Assembly: GCF_004310295.1 (NCBI RefSeq)
Contig: NZ_SISB01000011.1
Location: 62,001 to 126,000 of the forward strand
Source: Pseudomonas sp. BGI-2
Lineage (GTDB): Bacteria; Pseudomonadota; Gammaproteobacteria; Pseudomonadales; Pseudomonadaceae
DNA: 64,000 nucleotides
Reading direction: 5' to 3'
The notes under the pieces were generated by a model, which was given only the letters and a program-made list of their open reading frames with translations, ran no database searches and was not told where the DNA came from. Position 1 is the stretch's first letter; each line of letters starts with the position of its first letter. A program made the position numbers and the translations under genes. This document shows positions 20,352-28,678 of this stretch, piece after piece.

Positions 20352-20822
20352 TTGGCAGTAAGTAATCTCGATATGCATGCTTTGTTCGTGCTCGGTGATT
20401 TGCGCGCAAAGCTGGTTAAACAGTTTCAGTCACGTTTCGTTTACATCACCGAACAGAACGCTGAAGGCATTTACATTGCCGAGATCGACACCGAAGAGGC
20501 ACTGGTGGTCGATGACAAGCCAGGGCTCAAGCTCAAGGTCGGCGATCATTTCAGTGCTTCGGTATTGCCCAGTCGTGAAGGTGGCAAGCTCGACATCAAG
20601 TTCCGTGAAATCAAACTGACGGTGTACGGACTGGGCGATTACGCCTTTGTCACCACCGCAGACGGTCACGCGATTGTGTTCAAGGAAGGTCATAGCGTGG
20701 TGATGGTCTTCGCCGCTCACCAGCAGTTGCAGGAAGGCCTGACCAAAACCCTGAAAGCCGTGACCGCCAAAGCCGCCAAGTGGCGCAAGGGCGAACTGAT
20801 CACGTTCAAGGCCAGCGAGTAA
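20352..20822 (+). CDS. Conserved hypothetical protein
   Basis: A 156-residue soluble protein rich in beta-strand pattern (MHALFVLGDLRAKLVKQFQS; ALVVDDKPGLKLKVGDHF; VVMVFAAHQQLQEGLTKTLK). I do not recognise a domain. The TTG at 20352 is used because GGGGA lies about eight bases upstream; the ATG at 20373 (149 residues) has no clear ribosome binding site but is possible. The stop overlaps the next start (TAATG), so the two genes form a coupled pair. Confidence 0.65.
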   Translation: MAVSNLDMHALFVLGDLRAKLVKQFQSRFVYITEQNAEGIYIAEIDTEEALVVDDKPGLKLKVGDHFSASVLPSREGGKLDIKFREIKLTVYGLGDYAFVTTADGHAIVFKEGHSVVMVFAAHQQLQEGLTKTLKAVTAKAAKWRKGELITFKASE

Positions 20823-21025
20823 TGACCCTGACCCGCGCCGATTTCCACGAACAGAACCAGGCCAGCGCGCAAGTCGAAGCCCAGCGGCTGTTCGAGCAGA
20901 AGGCTGTTCTGCAGGGAGGCTGGCTGAGATGGGTCGCGTCACAGATCTACACGCTGCGCCCGGCGGCGTACGCCAGCATGGTAAGAAGAGAGCTGGCTCG
21001 CTTGCAGGAAACTTCCGAAAAGTAA
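20822..21025 (+). CDS. Conserved hypothetical small protein
   Basis: A 67-residue basic protein (MTLTRADFHEQNQASAQVEA ... WLRWVASQIYTLRPAAYASM), mostly helical, with no signal peptide. Its ATG overlaps the stop of the upstream gene by one base, indicating translational coupling and probably a joint function, which is unknown. Confidence 0.65.
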   Translation: MTLTRADFHEQNQASAQVEAQRLFEQKAVLQGGWLRWVASQIYTLRPAAYASMVRRELARLQETSEK

Positions 21026-21143
21026 TTCATGCCCCCTCGAAAGCAGGAACCTCTACTACAGTCAGTTGACTGGGTATTCAGAGGCTTGCGGTCTTCTGTC
21101 AGGCCATCCTGCTATTGCTGTGAACAGCACGAGGTGCAAAAGC

Positions 21144-22160
21144 ATGAAAGGATTTCGACGGTTGCTGGCCGTTGCCCTGGCCACGTTTGGTGTATTGAGT
21201 TCATCCCTTCCGGTATCTGCGGCCCAGGCGCCGATCCACTTCGCCGACCTGAACTGGGAAAGTGGCAGCCTGATCACCGATATCCTGCGGATCATCGTCG
21301 AGAAGGGCTACGGCTTGCCGACGGACACCTTGCCCGGCACAACCATCACCCTGGAAACCGCACTGGCCAACAATGACATTCAGGTCATTGGCGAAGAATG
21401 GGCCGGGCGCAGTCCGGTCTGGGTCAAGGCTGAAGCCGAGGGCAAAGTCGTGAGCCTGGGCGATACGGTCAAGGGGGCGACTGAAGGCTGGTGGGTGCCC
21501 GAATATGTGATCAAGGGCGACCCGGCCAAGGGCATCAAGCCGCTGGCGCCCGGTTTGCGCAGTGTCAGCGACCTGCCCAAGTACAAGGATGTGTTCAGCG
21601 ATCCGGAAAGCCCGGGCAAGGGACGCTTCCTCAACAGCCCGATTGGCTGGACGTCGGAAGTGGTGAACAAGCAGAAACTAACGGCCTATGGCCTGAACGA
21701 CAGCTATGTGAATTTTCGCAGCGGTTCCGGAGCGGCGCTGGATGCAGAGATCAGTTCGTCGATTCGTCGCGGCAAGCCGGTGCTGTTTTATTACTGGTCA
21801 CCGACGCCGCTGCTCGGGCGCTTCAAGCTGATTCAGCTGGAGGAGCCGCCCTTCGATGCCGAAGCCTGGAAAACCCTGACCGACGCAGACAACCCCAATC
21901 CGAAACCGACGCGCTCGCTGGCCTCGAAGCTGTCGATCGGTGTGTCCACGCCTTTTCAGAAGCAGTATCCGCAGATTGCCGATTTCTTCAGCAAGGTCGA
22001 TTTTCCGATCGCCCCCTTGAACAAGGCGCTGGCTGAAATGAGCGAAAAACACACCCCGCCACGTCAGGCGGCGGAGGCGTTCATGAAGGCGCACCCGGAT
22101 GTTTGGCAGGCGTGGGTGCCCAAGGATGTGGCGGATAAGGTATCTGCCGAGTTGAAGTGA
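21144..22160 (+). CDS. Glycine betaine/choline-type ABC transporter substrate-binding protein
   Basis: A 338-residue periplasmic binding protein of the OpuAC/ProX family. A signal peptide ends near residue 27 (LPVSAAQA). It is followed by IHFADLNWESGSLITDILR, the GEEWAGRSPVWVKAEAEG region and VLFYYWSPTPLLG, whose aromatics form the cation-binding box in this family. No ATPase or permease genes adjoin it, so it may be an orphan that feeds a transporter encoded elsewhere, as known for several choline/betaine/carnitine binding proteins in Pseudomonas. GAGGTG precedes the start. The actual ligand cannot be told. Confidence 0.82.
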   Translation: MKGFRRLLAVALATFGVLSSSLPVSAAQAPIHFADLNWESGSLITDILRIIVEKGYGLPTDTLPGTTITLETALANNDIQVIGEEWAGRSPVWVKAEAEGKVVSLGDTVKGATEGWWVPEYVIKGDPAKGIKPLAPGLRSVSDLPKYKDVFSDPESPGKGRFLNSPIGWTSEVVNKQKLTAYGLNDSYVNFRSGSGAALDAEISSSIRRGKPVLFYYWSPTPLLGRFKLIQLEEPPFDAEAWKTLTDADNPNPKPTRSLASKLSIGVSTPFQKQYPQIADFFSKVDFPIAPLNKALAEMSEKHTPPRQAAEAFMKAHPDVWQAWVPKDVADKVSAELK

Positions 22161-22175
22161 TGCAGGGAGACTGAT

Positions 22176-22205
22176 GCCGCTTTCGCGAGCAAGCCCGCTC
22201 CCACA
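22176..22205. repeat. Single REP, family A
   Basis: One copy of GCGAGCAAGCCCGCTCCCAC preceded by CCGCTTTC, between two convergent genes, without an inverted partner. Confidence 0.75.
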
Positions 22206-22281
22206 AGGATTTTGTGAGCGCTGAAGATCCATTGTGGGGCTTGCTTCGGGCGGCGTTCCGACGAAGCTTTTGCTTTTGCTT

Positions 22282-24414
22282 TTAAAACCGGGTCTGCACC
22301 GCCAATTCAAACGTCCGCGGTGTCCCGAGGTAATACGCCGGCGACACATGCGCAAACTCGGCATACACCTCATTCGTCAAATTACGCACCCGGCCGGTGA
22401 CGGCGGTATGCCGATCGACCTTGTAACTGAGAAACGTGCCATAGAGCGTGTACGACGGCACAATCATGGTGTTGGCACTGTCGGCAAACACCGAGGCCAC
22501 ATAACGTGCATCGACACCGCCTTGCCATTGCGGCGCGAAGTCATAGGTCAGCCACAGATTACCGACCCGGTCCGGCACGTTGGTCGGCGTGTTGCCCTTG
22601 CGTGAAACCACCACGCCGGCCGCATTCTTCTCGGTGAACTCGTCGTACTGCGCATCGACCCACGCGAAGTTGCCCTCCGCCAACAGCTTGTCGGTGATCC
22701 GCAGGGAGCTGGCCAACTCGATCCCTTTGGACGTCTGCTGCCCCACGGGAATGCTGGTGGTCGGGTCCAGTGGATCGATCACTGCGAAATCCTTTCGCTC
22801 AATCGTGTACGCCGCCACCGTTGCCGAACCGCGGCCGTCCAGATAATCGAACTTGCTGCCGACTTCCCATTGCTTGCCGGTGGACACGTCGAAATCCTGC
22901 GTGCCGTTGGGCTGTTCGGCGGCGGTGCTGTATTGCACGTAGACGTTGGCGGAGGGAATGAACTGATAGGTCAGGCCGACCCGACCGGTCACCGGTTCCC
23001 AGCTGCGTTTCAAATGCCGGGGGTTGCTGGCGGTCACTGCCCGGTGATTGGTCACGTCCAGGTCGATATCGTCGTAACGCACGCCGGTCAGCAACGCCAG
23101 TTTGTCGGTCAGTGCCAGGCGGTTTTCGGCGAACAGGGCTTTGGTCGTCACCTCGTTGGTCTTGTCGCTGACAAAACCCGGTTTAGTGCCGGGGATGTCA
23201 TAGAAGTGCCCTGGCTGAAAGTTGTTCGGGTCGACGGTGCTGGCACCTTTGACGTTCAGCGGCGAGTTGGTGGTCTGGTTGGCCTTGTACTCGAAACCGC
23301 CAGACCAGGTAGTGTCCAGGCCAAACAGCGTGTTGTCGTGGCGCAACTCGAACTGGTTGCCATTCTGTTCGCCCTGATGCCGAACCTGATACGCCGTGGA
23401 GCGGTTCACCGCGCTGTTGTCGGCGTTGTACTGGTAGGTTTCCAGGTTGCGGTAATCGCGCTGGCTGTCGAGGTGATAAAGGGTGTTGCGCAGGGTGGTG
23501 CTGTCGTTGATCCGATAGTCGATGATCGAGCGAACCCAGATCGTGCGCTGCTCGTAACGCCCGTCTTCAGCGTTGTAGTTGTTGAAGCGGTTGTGCCTGT
23601 CGATTTTCAGTTCGCCGGCCTTGGGGTTGAGCACGGGCGTGCCCCAGTACGGACTGTCTTCATGTTCGTCCTGATATTCCAGCGCGAGGGTGTGGGACAG
23701 GTTGGGCGTCAGGTCGCTGAGCAGCGAGAACGCCACACTCCAGGCCTCGCGCTCTTGACGGTCGATGTAGCCATTGCCGGTGTTGTGGCTGACGTCGAGC
23801 CGCGCGTAGTGCTGCACATCTGCACCGGCCTCGCTGAGCGCGTGGTTGAGGCCGAACGCGGCTTCTGTGGTGTCATAAGTGCCGTAGCTGACGCGGCCTT
23901 CGATCGCGCGCTCTTCGCGGGTCGCGAGTTTGGTCACGTAGTTCAATGAGCCGCCCACGGAACCGGCGCCATTGATCAGCGACGACGGGCCGCCCACCAG
24001 TTCCACCCGATCATAAATCCACGCATCCACCGGCCGGGCGAGGCCGCCGGAGACGTTGATGCCGTTGAACATCTGGGTGATCTGGCCGCTGGTGAACCCC
24101 CGGTAGGAGACAAATCCGCCGAAACCCGGCGGTGCGCTGGCATTGACGCCGGGCAAGGTGTTGGCGGCGTCCTGGAAGTTTTGCGCGCCGTGGCGCTCGA
24201 TGTCATTGCGGTCGGCGATGGCCACCGACGCCGGGGTTTCACGCACGCTCAGGCCCAGACGCGAGGCCATGCCGCTGGCTTGATCGAGGCTTAACCCCGG
24301 CTCAGTCACCGCTTCGCCATCAATCATGATGGGCGCCAGGTCGACGGTGGATTGCGCCCAGGAGTTAACAGACAGGCAGCCGCACAGGCTGGCCAGTAAA
24401 GGAATGCGTTTCAT
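22282..24414 (-). CDS. TonB-dependent siderophore/metal receptor
   Basis: A 710-residue outer-membrane receptor. The signal peptide is about 20 residues (ending NSWAQ). There is no N-terminal signalling (STN) domain. The plug begins near LGLSVRETPASVAIADRNDI and contains GGPSSLINGAGSVGGSLNY. The 22-strand barrel ends in the typical aromatic C-terminus (FELAVQTRF). Length and blocks fit the FhuA/FpvA-like siderophore receptor class. It lies downstream of a DUF2946 gene on the same strand (89 bp gap), which suggests a shared metal-related role. Substrate unknown. Confidence 0.88.
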   Translation of the reverse strand: MKRIPLLASLCGCLSVNSWAQSTVDLAPIMIDGEAVTEPGLSLDQASGMASRLGLSVRETPASVAIADRNDIERHGAQNFQDAANTLPGVNASAPPGFGGFVSYRGFTSGQITQMFNGINVSGGLARPVDAWIYDRVELVGGPSSLINGAGSVGGSLNYVTKLATREERAIEGRVSYGTYDTTEAAFGLNHALSEAGADVQHYARLDVSHNTGNGYIDRQEREAWSVAFSLLSDLTPNLSHTLALEYQDEHEDSPYWGTPVLNPKAGELKIDRHNRFNNYNAEDGRYEQRTIWVRSIIDYRINDSTTLRNTLYHLDSQRDYRNLETYQYNADNSAVNRSTAYQVRHQGEQNGNQFELRHDNTLFGLDTTWSGGFEYKANQTTNSPLNVKGASTVDPNNFQPGHFYDIPGTKPGFVSDKTNEVTTKALFAENRLALTDKLALLTGVRYDDIDLDVTNHRAVTASNPRHLKRSWEPVTGRVGLTYQFIPSANVYVQYSTAAEQPNGTQDFDVSTGKQWEVGSKFDYLDGRGSATVAAYTIERKDFAVIDPLDPTTSIPVGQQTSKGIELASSLRITDKLLAEGNFAWVDAQYDEFTEKNAAGVVVSRKGNTPTNVPDRVGNLWLTYDFAPQWQGGVDARYVASVFADSANTMIVPSYTLYGTFLSYKVDRHTAVTGRVRNLTNEVYAEFAHVSPAYYLGTPRTFELAVQTRF

Positions 24415-24503
24415 CGATGAATCCTGAATGCTTGTCTAGGAAGCAGCGCACAGGCAAACGTCACGCGTTGGCGCGGTGGGCTGATCGGAAAAGGCGAAGT
24501 AAC

Positions 24504-24890
24504 TCAGGCGAAAGGCGGGGCGCGAGGATTGGCCGAAGGCCAGGTGAAGCGGGCAGGGAGGTCAGCGCTGGCGACGACGGCCAAGGGTGGGCTGTGTTGC
24601 TCCGGAAGGATCGCCAGGGTCAGGCTGGAGTTGAGCGCCGGGCCCATGCCGCCGGTGGAACACAGCGGGCAACCGAAGGCCTTGGACAGGGTCGGCAGGT
24701 TGTCTTCGGAGCTGTTCGGGGAGGCTGGCGCCTGGGTGGCCGGATCAACCGAGCAGAACTGGCCGCCGATGCCGTTGAGCTGCATCCCGACCATTTGCCC
24801 GTGACCGATACTGCAGGCGAACACGTTGAACAGGACGCAGCAATAAAGCATCCAGGCCATCAGTGTGCGATCAGTTCGGGCGAATTTCAT
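24504..24890 (-). CDS. DUF2946 family protein
   Basis: A 128-residue protein with an N-terminal hydrophobic segment (LMAWMLYCCVLFNVFACSIG) and a central Cys-containing motif GCPLCSTGGM. DUF2946 proteins are short, metal-ligand-containing membrane or periplasmic proteins commonly found beside TonB receptors and copper genes; their role is not established. The ATG at 24890 is preferred to the upstream TTG at 24920 because homology begins at MKFARTDRTL. It is divergent from the DUF3995 gene and upstream of the TonB receptor. Confidence 0.75.
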   Translation of the reverse strand: MKFARTDRTLMAWMLYCCVLFNVFACSIGHGQMVGMQLNGIGGQFCSVDPATQAPASPNSSEDNLPTLSKAFGCPLCSTGGMGPALNSSLTLAILPEQHSPPLAVVASADLPARFTWPSANPRAPPFA

Positions 24891-24985
24891 GGAGCGGTAC
24901 TTTACCACCGCCGATGACAAATACCCTTACAAAAACGTTCAAGGAGGTTCATCCTGCTGCGACATTTCACGCTGGATGTCTGAAT

Positions 24986-25423
24986 ATGAGCCTAATGGTC
25001 GCGCAATGGATTGCTGCAATCTTCCTGTTGATGAGCCTGGTCCATTTGTACTGGGCGGCGGGGGGCAAGTTGGGAAGCGAGGCGGCGGTGCCGCGAGTGC
25101 CCGGGGAGGGCGGCGCAGAATCAAGGCCGGCGTTCAAGCCGTCGGGATTTGCCACGTTGTTGGTCGCGGTGGGGTTGCTGTTGATCGCGATACTGGTGTG
25201 CCTGCGAGTCGGGCTTTATCTGCCGACGGTGCATCACTGGTCGCTGCAATGGGTGATCAGCGCCATTGCGATGCTGTTGTTTGCCCGGGCGATTGGCGAT
25301 TCGAACCTGGTGGGGTTCTTCAAACAGGACAAGGATTCGAAGTTTGCCCGGCTCGACACCTGGGCTTATTCGCCGTTGTGTGTGGTGTTGGGCGCCGGGT
25401 TGTTGGCTGTTGCCTGGATCTGA
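24986..25423 (+). CDS. DUF3995 family membrane protein
   Basis: A 145-residue integral membrane protein with four hydrophobic stretches (IAAIFLLMSLVHLYWA; FATLLVAVGLLLIAILVCL; LQWVISAIAMLLFARAIGD; LCVVLGAGLLAVAWI). The HLYWAxGG and RxIGD motifs match DUF3995. Function unknown. The ATG at 24986 fits the family start; the longer open frame overlaps the divergent DUF2946 gene. Confidence 0.75.
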   Translation: MSLMVAQWIAAIFLLMSLVHLYWAAGGKLGSEAAVPRVPGEGGAESRPAFKPSGFATLLVAVGLLLIAILVCLRVGLYLPTVHHWSLQWVISAIAMLLFARAIGDSNLVGFFKQDKDSKFARLDTWAYSPLCVVLGAGLLAVAWI

Positions 25424-25438
25424 GTTGTTGCTGAAAAG

Positions 25439-25506
25439 CTTCGCGGGCAAGCCTCGTTCCTACAGGATCGCGCAAAACCTGTAGGAGCGAGGCTTGCCCG
25501 CGAAGA
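25439..25506. repeat. REP pair, family A
   Basis: Inverted copies of CGGGCAAGCCTCGTTCCTAC and its near-complement with a 17-bp loop, between the convergent DUF3995 gene and the pha operon end. Confidence 0.88.
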
Positions 25507-25535
25507 GGCCCGCCCAATCAACACAAACTTCTGAA

Positions 25536-25898
25536 TTAACTCCTGCTCTCAGTGCGCCGACTACTCACCTCAGCCGGCACATCATCCCCCGCCATGCGCT
25601 TGCGAAACAGCGCAGCCCGGGCCAGCAGCAACGTGGTCACCGGCACCGTGATCGACAGCAGAATCGGAATCAACCAGGCATGCAGCACCGGCCCGGACTT
25701 GAGCGCCGAAAAATAGATGATCGAGGCCAGCGCCACGCACCACGCCCCCAAGGTCGAGGCCAGCGCCGGTGGGTGCATGCGCTGAAAGTAGTCCTTCATC
25801 CGCACCAGGCCAATGGCGCCGATCAGCGCAAACACACTGCCGAGCACCAGCAGGATCGCCACCGGAATTTCAACCCACAGAGACAGTTCCGCGTTCAT
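25536..25898 (-). CDS. phaG: Multisubunit K+(Na+)/H+ antiporter subunit G
   Basis: A 120-residue membrane protein with three hydrophobic helices. The family motif GAIGLVRMKDYFQRMHPPA is followed by STLGAW. It is the last gene of the six-gene pha/mrp operon, overlapping phaF by four bases. Subunit G is a small membrane subunit required for assembly of the Mrp-type antiporter complex. Confidence 0.92.
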   Translation of the reverse strand: MNAELSLWVEIPVAILLVLGSVFALIGAIGLVRMKDYFQRMHPPALASTLGAWCVALASIIYFSALKSGPVLHAWLIPILLSITVPVTTLLLARAALFRKRMAGDDVPAEVSSRRTESRS

Positions 25899-26173
25899 TC
25901 GATCACCTCGCCACGCAGCAGGAATTTGGCCAGAGCAAACGAGCCGACGAAACCGAACAGGGCGATCAGCAGCGCCGCCTCGAAATAAGTGTCACTGGCA
26001 TAACGAATGCCCAGCGCCAACATCATCAGCATCGCGATGATGTACAGGTAGTCCAGCGCCAGAACCCGATCCTGGGCCGATGGGCCTTTGAACAGGCGAA
26101 TCAGGGTCAGGATCATCGCCAGGGAAAACAGAAACAGGCTCAGCAGGATCGCGTTCGACAGCAATTCGCTCAT
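25895..26173 (-). CDS. phaF: Multisubunit K+(Na+)/H+ antiporter subunit F
   Basis: A 92-residue protein with three transmembrane helices and the MrpF motif IRLFKGPSAQDRVLALDYL. It overlaps phaE by four bases and phaG by four bases. Family length and motif are typical. Confidence 0.92.
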   Translation of the reverse strand: MSELLSNAILLSLFLFSLAMILTLIRLFKGPSAQDRVLALDYLYIIAMLMMLALGIRYASDTYFEAALLIALFGFVGSFALAKFLLRGEVIE

Positions 26174-26658
26174 TCGAAGATCTCCATCAAGGGGCGCTCA
26201 TAGGTCGCCTTGAAGTGCTCGATAAACAGCGCTTCATCATCCAGATCGAACACGTGCACCAACAGGATGCTGCGGTCCAGCGCCAGTTCCGACCAGACCG
26301 TCCCGGGAACCACCGTGCAGATCATCGACAGCGCCGCCAGGCCATTGGCATCGCGCAAATCCAGCGGCACTTTGATGAAGCGCGAGCGCGGTGGACGGCG
26401 ACCGGCGTTGAGCACGCCCCAAGCCACGGTCAGGTTCGACACCACCACGTCGCGGCCGACCAGGAAGAACAAACGCAGGATCACCCCGGGTCGACGAATG
26501 CGGATCGGCAGCGGCCGCAGCTTGCGCATCATCAGCGGCGCGCAGAACCCCAGCACCGCGCCGAGCAACAGGTTGCCGGGGCTCATCGACAGGTTCAGCA
26601 CCAGCCACAACAGCCACAAGGCCAGCGACAACCACGGTGCCGGAAACAGACGCTTCAT
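26170..26658 (-). CDS. phaE: Multisubunit K+(Na+)/H+ antiporter subunit E
   Basis: A 162-residue protein: two or three N-terminal membrane helices, then VVSNLTVAWGVLN and the cytoplasmic domain with SMICTVVPGTVWSELALD, the hallmark of MrpE. The start at 26658 overlaps the phaD stop by four bases. A longer open frame continues upstream but lies inside phaD. Confidence 0.92.
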   Translation of the reverse strand: MKRLFPAPWLSLALWLLWLVLNLSMSPGNLLLGAVLGFCAPLMMRKLRPLPIRIRRPGVILRLFFLVGRDVVVSNLTVAWGVLNAGRRPPRSRFIKVPLDLRDANGLAALSMICTVVPGTVWSELALDRSILLVHVFDLDDEALFIEHFKATYERPLMEIFE

Positions 26659-28337
26659 GGCTGCACCTCCAGCATTGCCGCCTTGGCTTCCGGGCTCGGC
26701 CCCACACGCGTGCCGAGTACCGCCATGACGTATTGCTGCGGGTTGTTCAAGGCATTCGCGGCCGCCTGGGTATAGCGCATCAGCGGTTCGGCCTTGAAGG
26801 TCAGCGCAACGCTCAGCCCCAGCAGGACGATGATCGGCACGCATTCGAAACGGCGCAACAAGGGCGATGGCCGTTCTTCGGGTGTCCAGAAACGCTGGAT
26901 GCCCAACCGCGAGAAGGCAATCAACGACGCCAGCCCGGACAGGATCAACAACGCCAGCAAACCCCACGCCGCATTCGACACCGGTTCATCAGTGCCATTG
27001 CCCAGCCCCAGCGGGTTGAGCAGGGCGCTGAGCAGGCTGAGTTTGCCGATAAACCCGGACAGCGGCGGCATGCCGATGATCAGCAGCGCGCAGGCAATGA
27101 AGCTCAAGCCGAGGAACGCCATGGTCCAGGGAATCACCTGGCCGACCACGGCTTTCTGCTCGTCATCGAGGTTGATGCCTTTGGGCGGCTGCAAGGATTC
27201 CATCGGTCGCGGTAGATCGCCGTCATCGAACAACGGCATTTCATTGGCCGAACGCGAACGCTCGATCAACTCGGCCAACAGGAATAACGCGCTCAATGCC
27301 AGGGTCGAGCTGACGAGATAGAACAGTGCCGCGCCGATCAGGTTCGGCTGGGCGAAACCGATGGCCGACAGCAGAATCCCGGCCGACACCAGAATACTCA
27401 GGCTGGCCAGGCGCTCCAGTCGTTGTGCGGCAAGAATCGCCACGGCGGCGCAGACGATGGTGGCCATGCCGCCGTAGATCAGCCAGTCGCCGCCAAAGTA
27501 TGCCGACGCCCCGGCCTGGCCGGAGAACAGCAGGGTCCACAAGCGCAGCAAGGTGTACACGCCGACCTTGGTCATGATCGCGAACATCGCCGCCACCGGC
27601 GCACTGGCCGCCGAATAGGCCGGCACCAGCCAGAAGTTCAGCGGCCACATCCCGGCCTTGGCCAGGAACGCTACCGCGAGAATCCCCGCGCCGGCATGCA
27701 GCAGGCCACGATCGGCCTCCGGGACCAGCGGGATTTTCAGCGCCAGGTCGGCCATGTTCAGCGTGCCGGTGACGCCATAGATCAGCGCCGCGCCGATCAG
27801 GAACAGCGACGACGCCAGCAGGTTGATCGAGATGTAATGCAGCCCCGACGACACCCGCGCCCGGCCCGAACCGTGGAGCATCAGCCCGTAAGACGCCGCC
27901 AGCAACACTTCAAAAAACACAAACAGGTTGAACAGGTCCGCCGTCAGGAACGCGCCGTACAGGCCCATCATCTGGATCTGGAACAGCGCGTGGAAACTCG
28001 AACCGGCGCCGTCCCAACGGGCCATGGCGAACAGCAAGGCGCTGACGCCGATGATCCCGGTCAGCACCAGCATCAGCGCCGACAAGCGATCGACCACCAG
28101 CACGATACCGAACGGCACCTGCCAGTTGCCCGGCAGGTAGACGCCGACCGAACCGGGCACGCCGGTGGTCTGCGTCCATTGCAGCAACATCACGGAAATC
28201 CCCAGGCCCAGCAGGCTGGAGAACAGGTTGATCTTGGCCTTCAACGGGCGATGTTTCTCGCCCAGCATCAGCATGATGGCGGCGGTCAGCAGTGGCAGCA
28301 GAATCGGTGCGGCGATCAGGTGCGTCATCGCATTCAT
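26655..28337 (-). CDS. phaD: Multisubunit K+(Na+)/H+ antiporter subunit D
   Basis: A 560-residue, roughly 14-helix membrane protein homologous to NuoN/NuoM-type complex I proton channels. It carries QIMMGLYGAFLTADLFNLFV, the conserved lysine segment LAKAGMWPLNFWLVPAYSAA, and AMFAIMTKVGVYTLLR. It forms one of the two antiporter-like channel subunits. It overlaps phaC and phaE by four bases each. Confidence 0.93.
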   Translation of the reverse strand: MNAMTHLIAAPILLPLLTAAIMLMLGEKHRPLKAKINLFSSLLGLGISVMLLQWTQTTGVPGSVGVYLPGNWQVPFGIVLVVDRLSALMLVLTGIIGVSALLFAMARWDGAGSSFHALFQIQMMGLYGAFLTADLFNLFVFFEVLLAASYGLMLHGSGRARVSSGLHYISINLLASSLFLIGAALIYGVTGTLNMADLALKIPLVPEADRGLLHAGAGILAVAFLAKAGMWPLNFWLVPAYSAASAPVAAMFAIMTKVGVYTLLRLWTLLFSGQAGASAYFGGDWLIYGGMATIVCAAVAILAAQRLERLASLSILVSAGILLSAIGFAQPNLIGAALFYLVSSTLALSALFLLAELIERSRSANEMPLFDDGDLPRPMESLQPPKGINLDDEQKAVVGQVIPWTMAFLGLSFIACALLIIGMPPLSGFIGKLSLLSALLNPLGLGNGTDEPVSNAAWGLLALLILSGLASLIAFSRLGIQRFWTPEERPSPLLRRFECVPIIVLLGLSVALTFKAEPLMRYTQAAANALNNPQQYVMAVLGTRVGPSPEAKAAMLEVQP

Positions 28338-28678
28338 TCTTTAGGCTCCCGGCCATCCACATGGTCGGTCCCGGTCAAGCCACGGGAGGCCAACAGCACC
28401 ACCAGAAACAGCGCGGTCATGGCAAAGCTGATCACGATGGCGGTCAGCACCAGCGCTTGCGGTAAGGGGTCGGTGTAATGCAACAAGTCCTGCGGCACGC
28501 CGTCCTTGATGATCGGTTCCTTGCCGATGAACAGGCTGCCCATGCTGAAGATGAACAGGTTGACGCCGTAGGACAGCAGGCACAGGCCCATCACCACCTG
28601 AAACGTCCGTGGCCGCAGGATCAGCCAGACGCCGGACGCGGCCAGTACGCCGATGGCGATTGCGATGACTTCTTCCAT
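28334..28678 (-). CDS. phaC: Multisubunit K+(Na+)/H+ antiporter subunit C
   Basis: A 114-residue NuoK-like membrane protein with three helices (IAIAIGVLAASGVWLIL; GLCLLSYGVNLFIFSMG; LVLTAIVISFAMTALFLVVL). The conserved DPLPQALVLTAIVI segment identifies MrpC. The ATG at 28678 shares one base with the phaAB stop (TGATG). Confidence 0.93.
   Translation of the reverse strand: MEEVIAIAIGVLAASGVWLILRPRTFQVVMGLCLLSYGVNLFIFSMGSLFIGKEPIIKDGVPQDLLHYTDPLPQALVLTAIVISFAMTALFLVVLLASRGLTGTDHVDGREPKE

Noticed and set aside
19970..20365. 131-codon plus-strand frame in the 19.9-20.4 kb gap
   Set aside because: No ribosome binding site, unlikely composition, and overlap with the start of the next gene.
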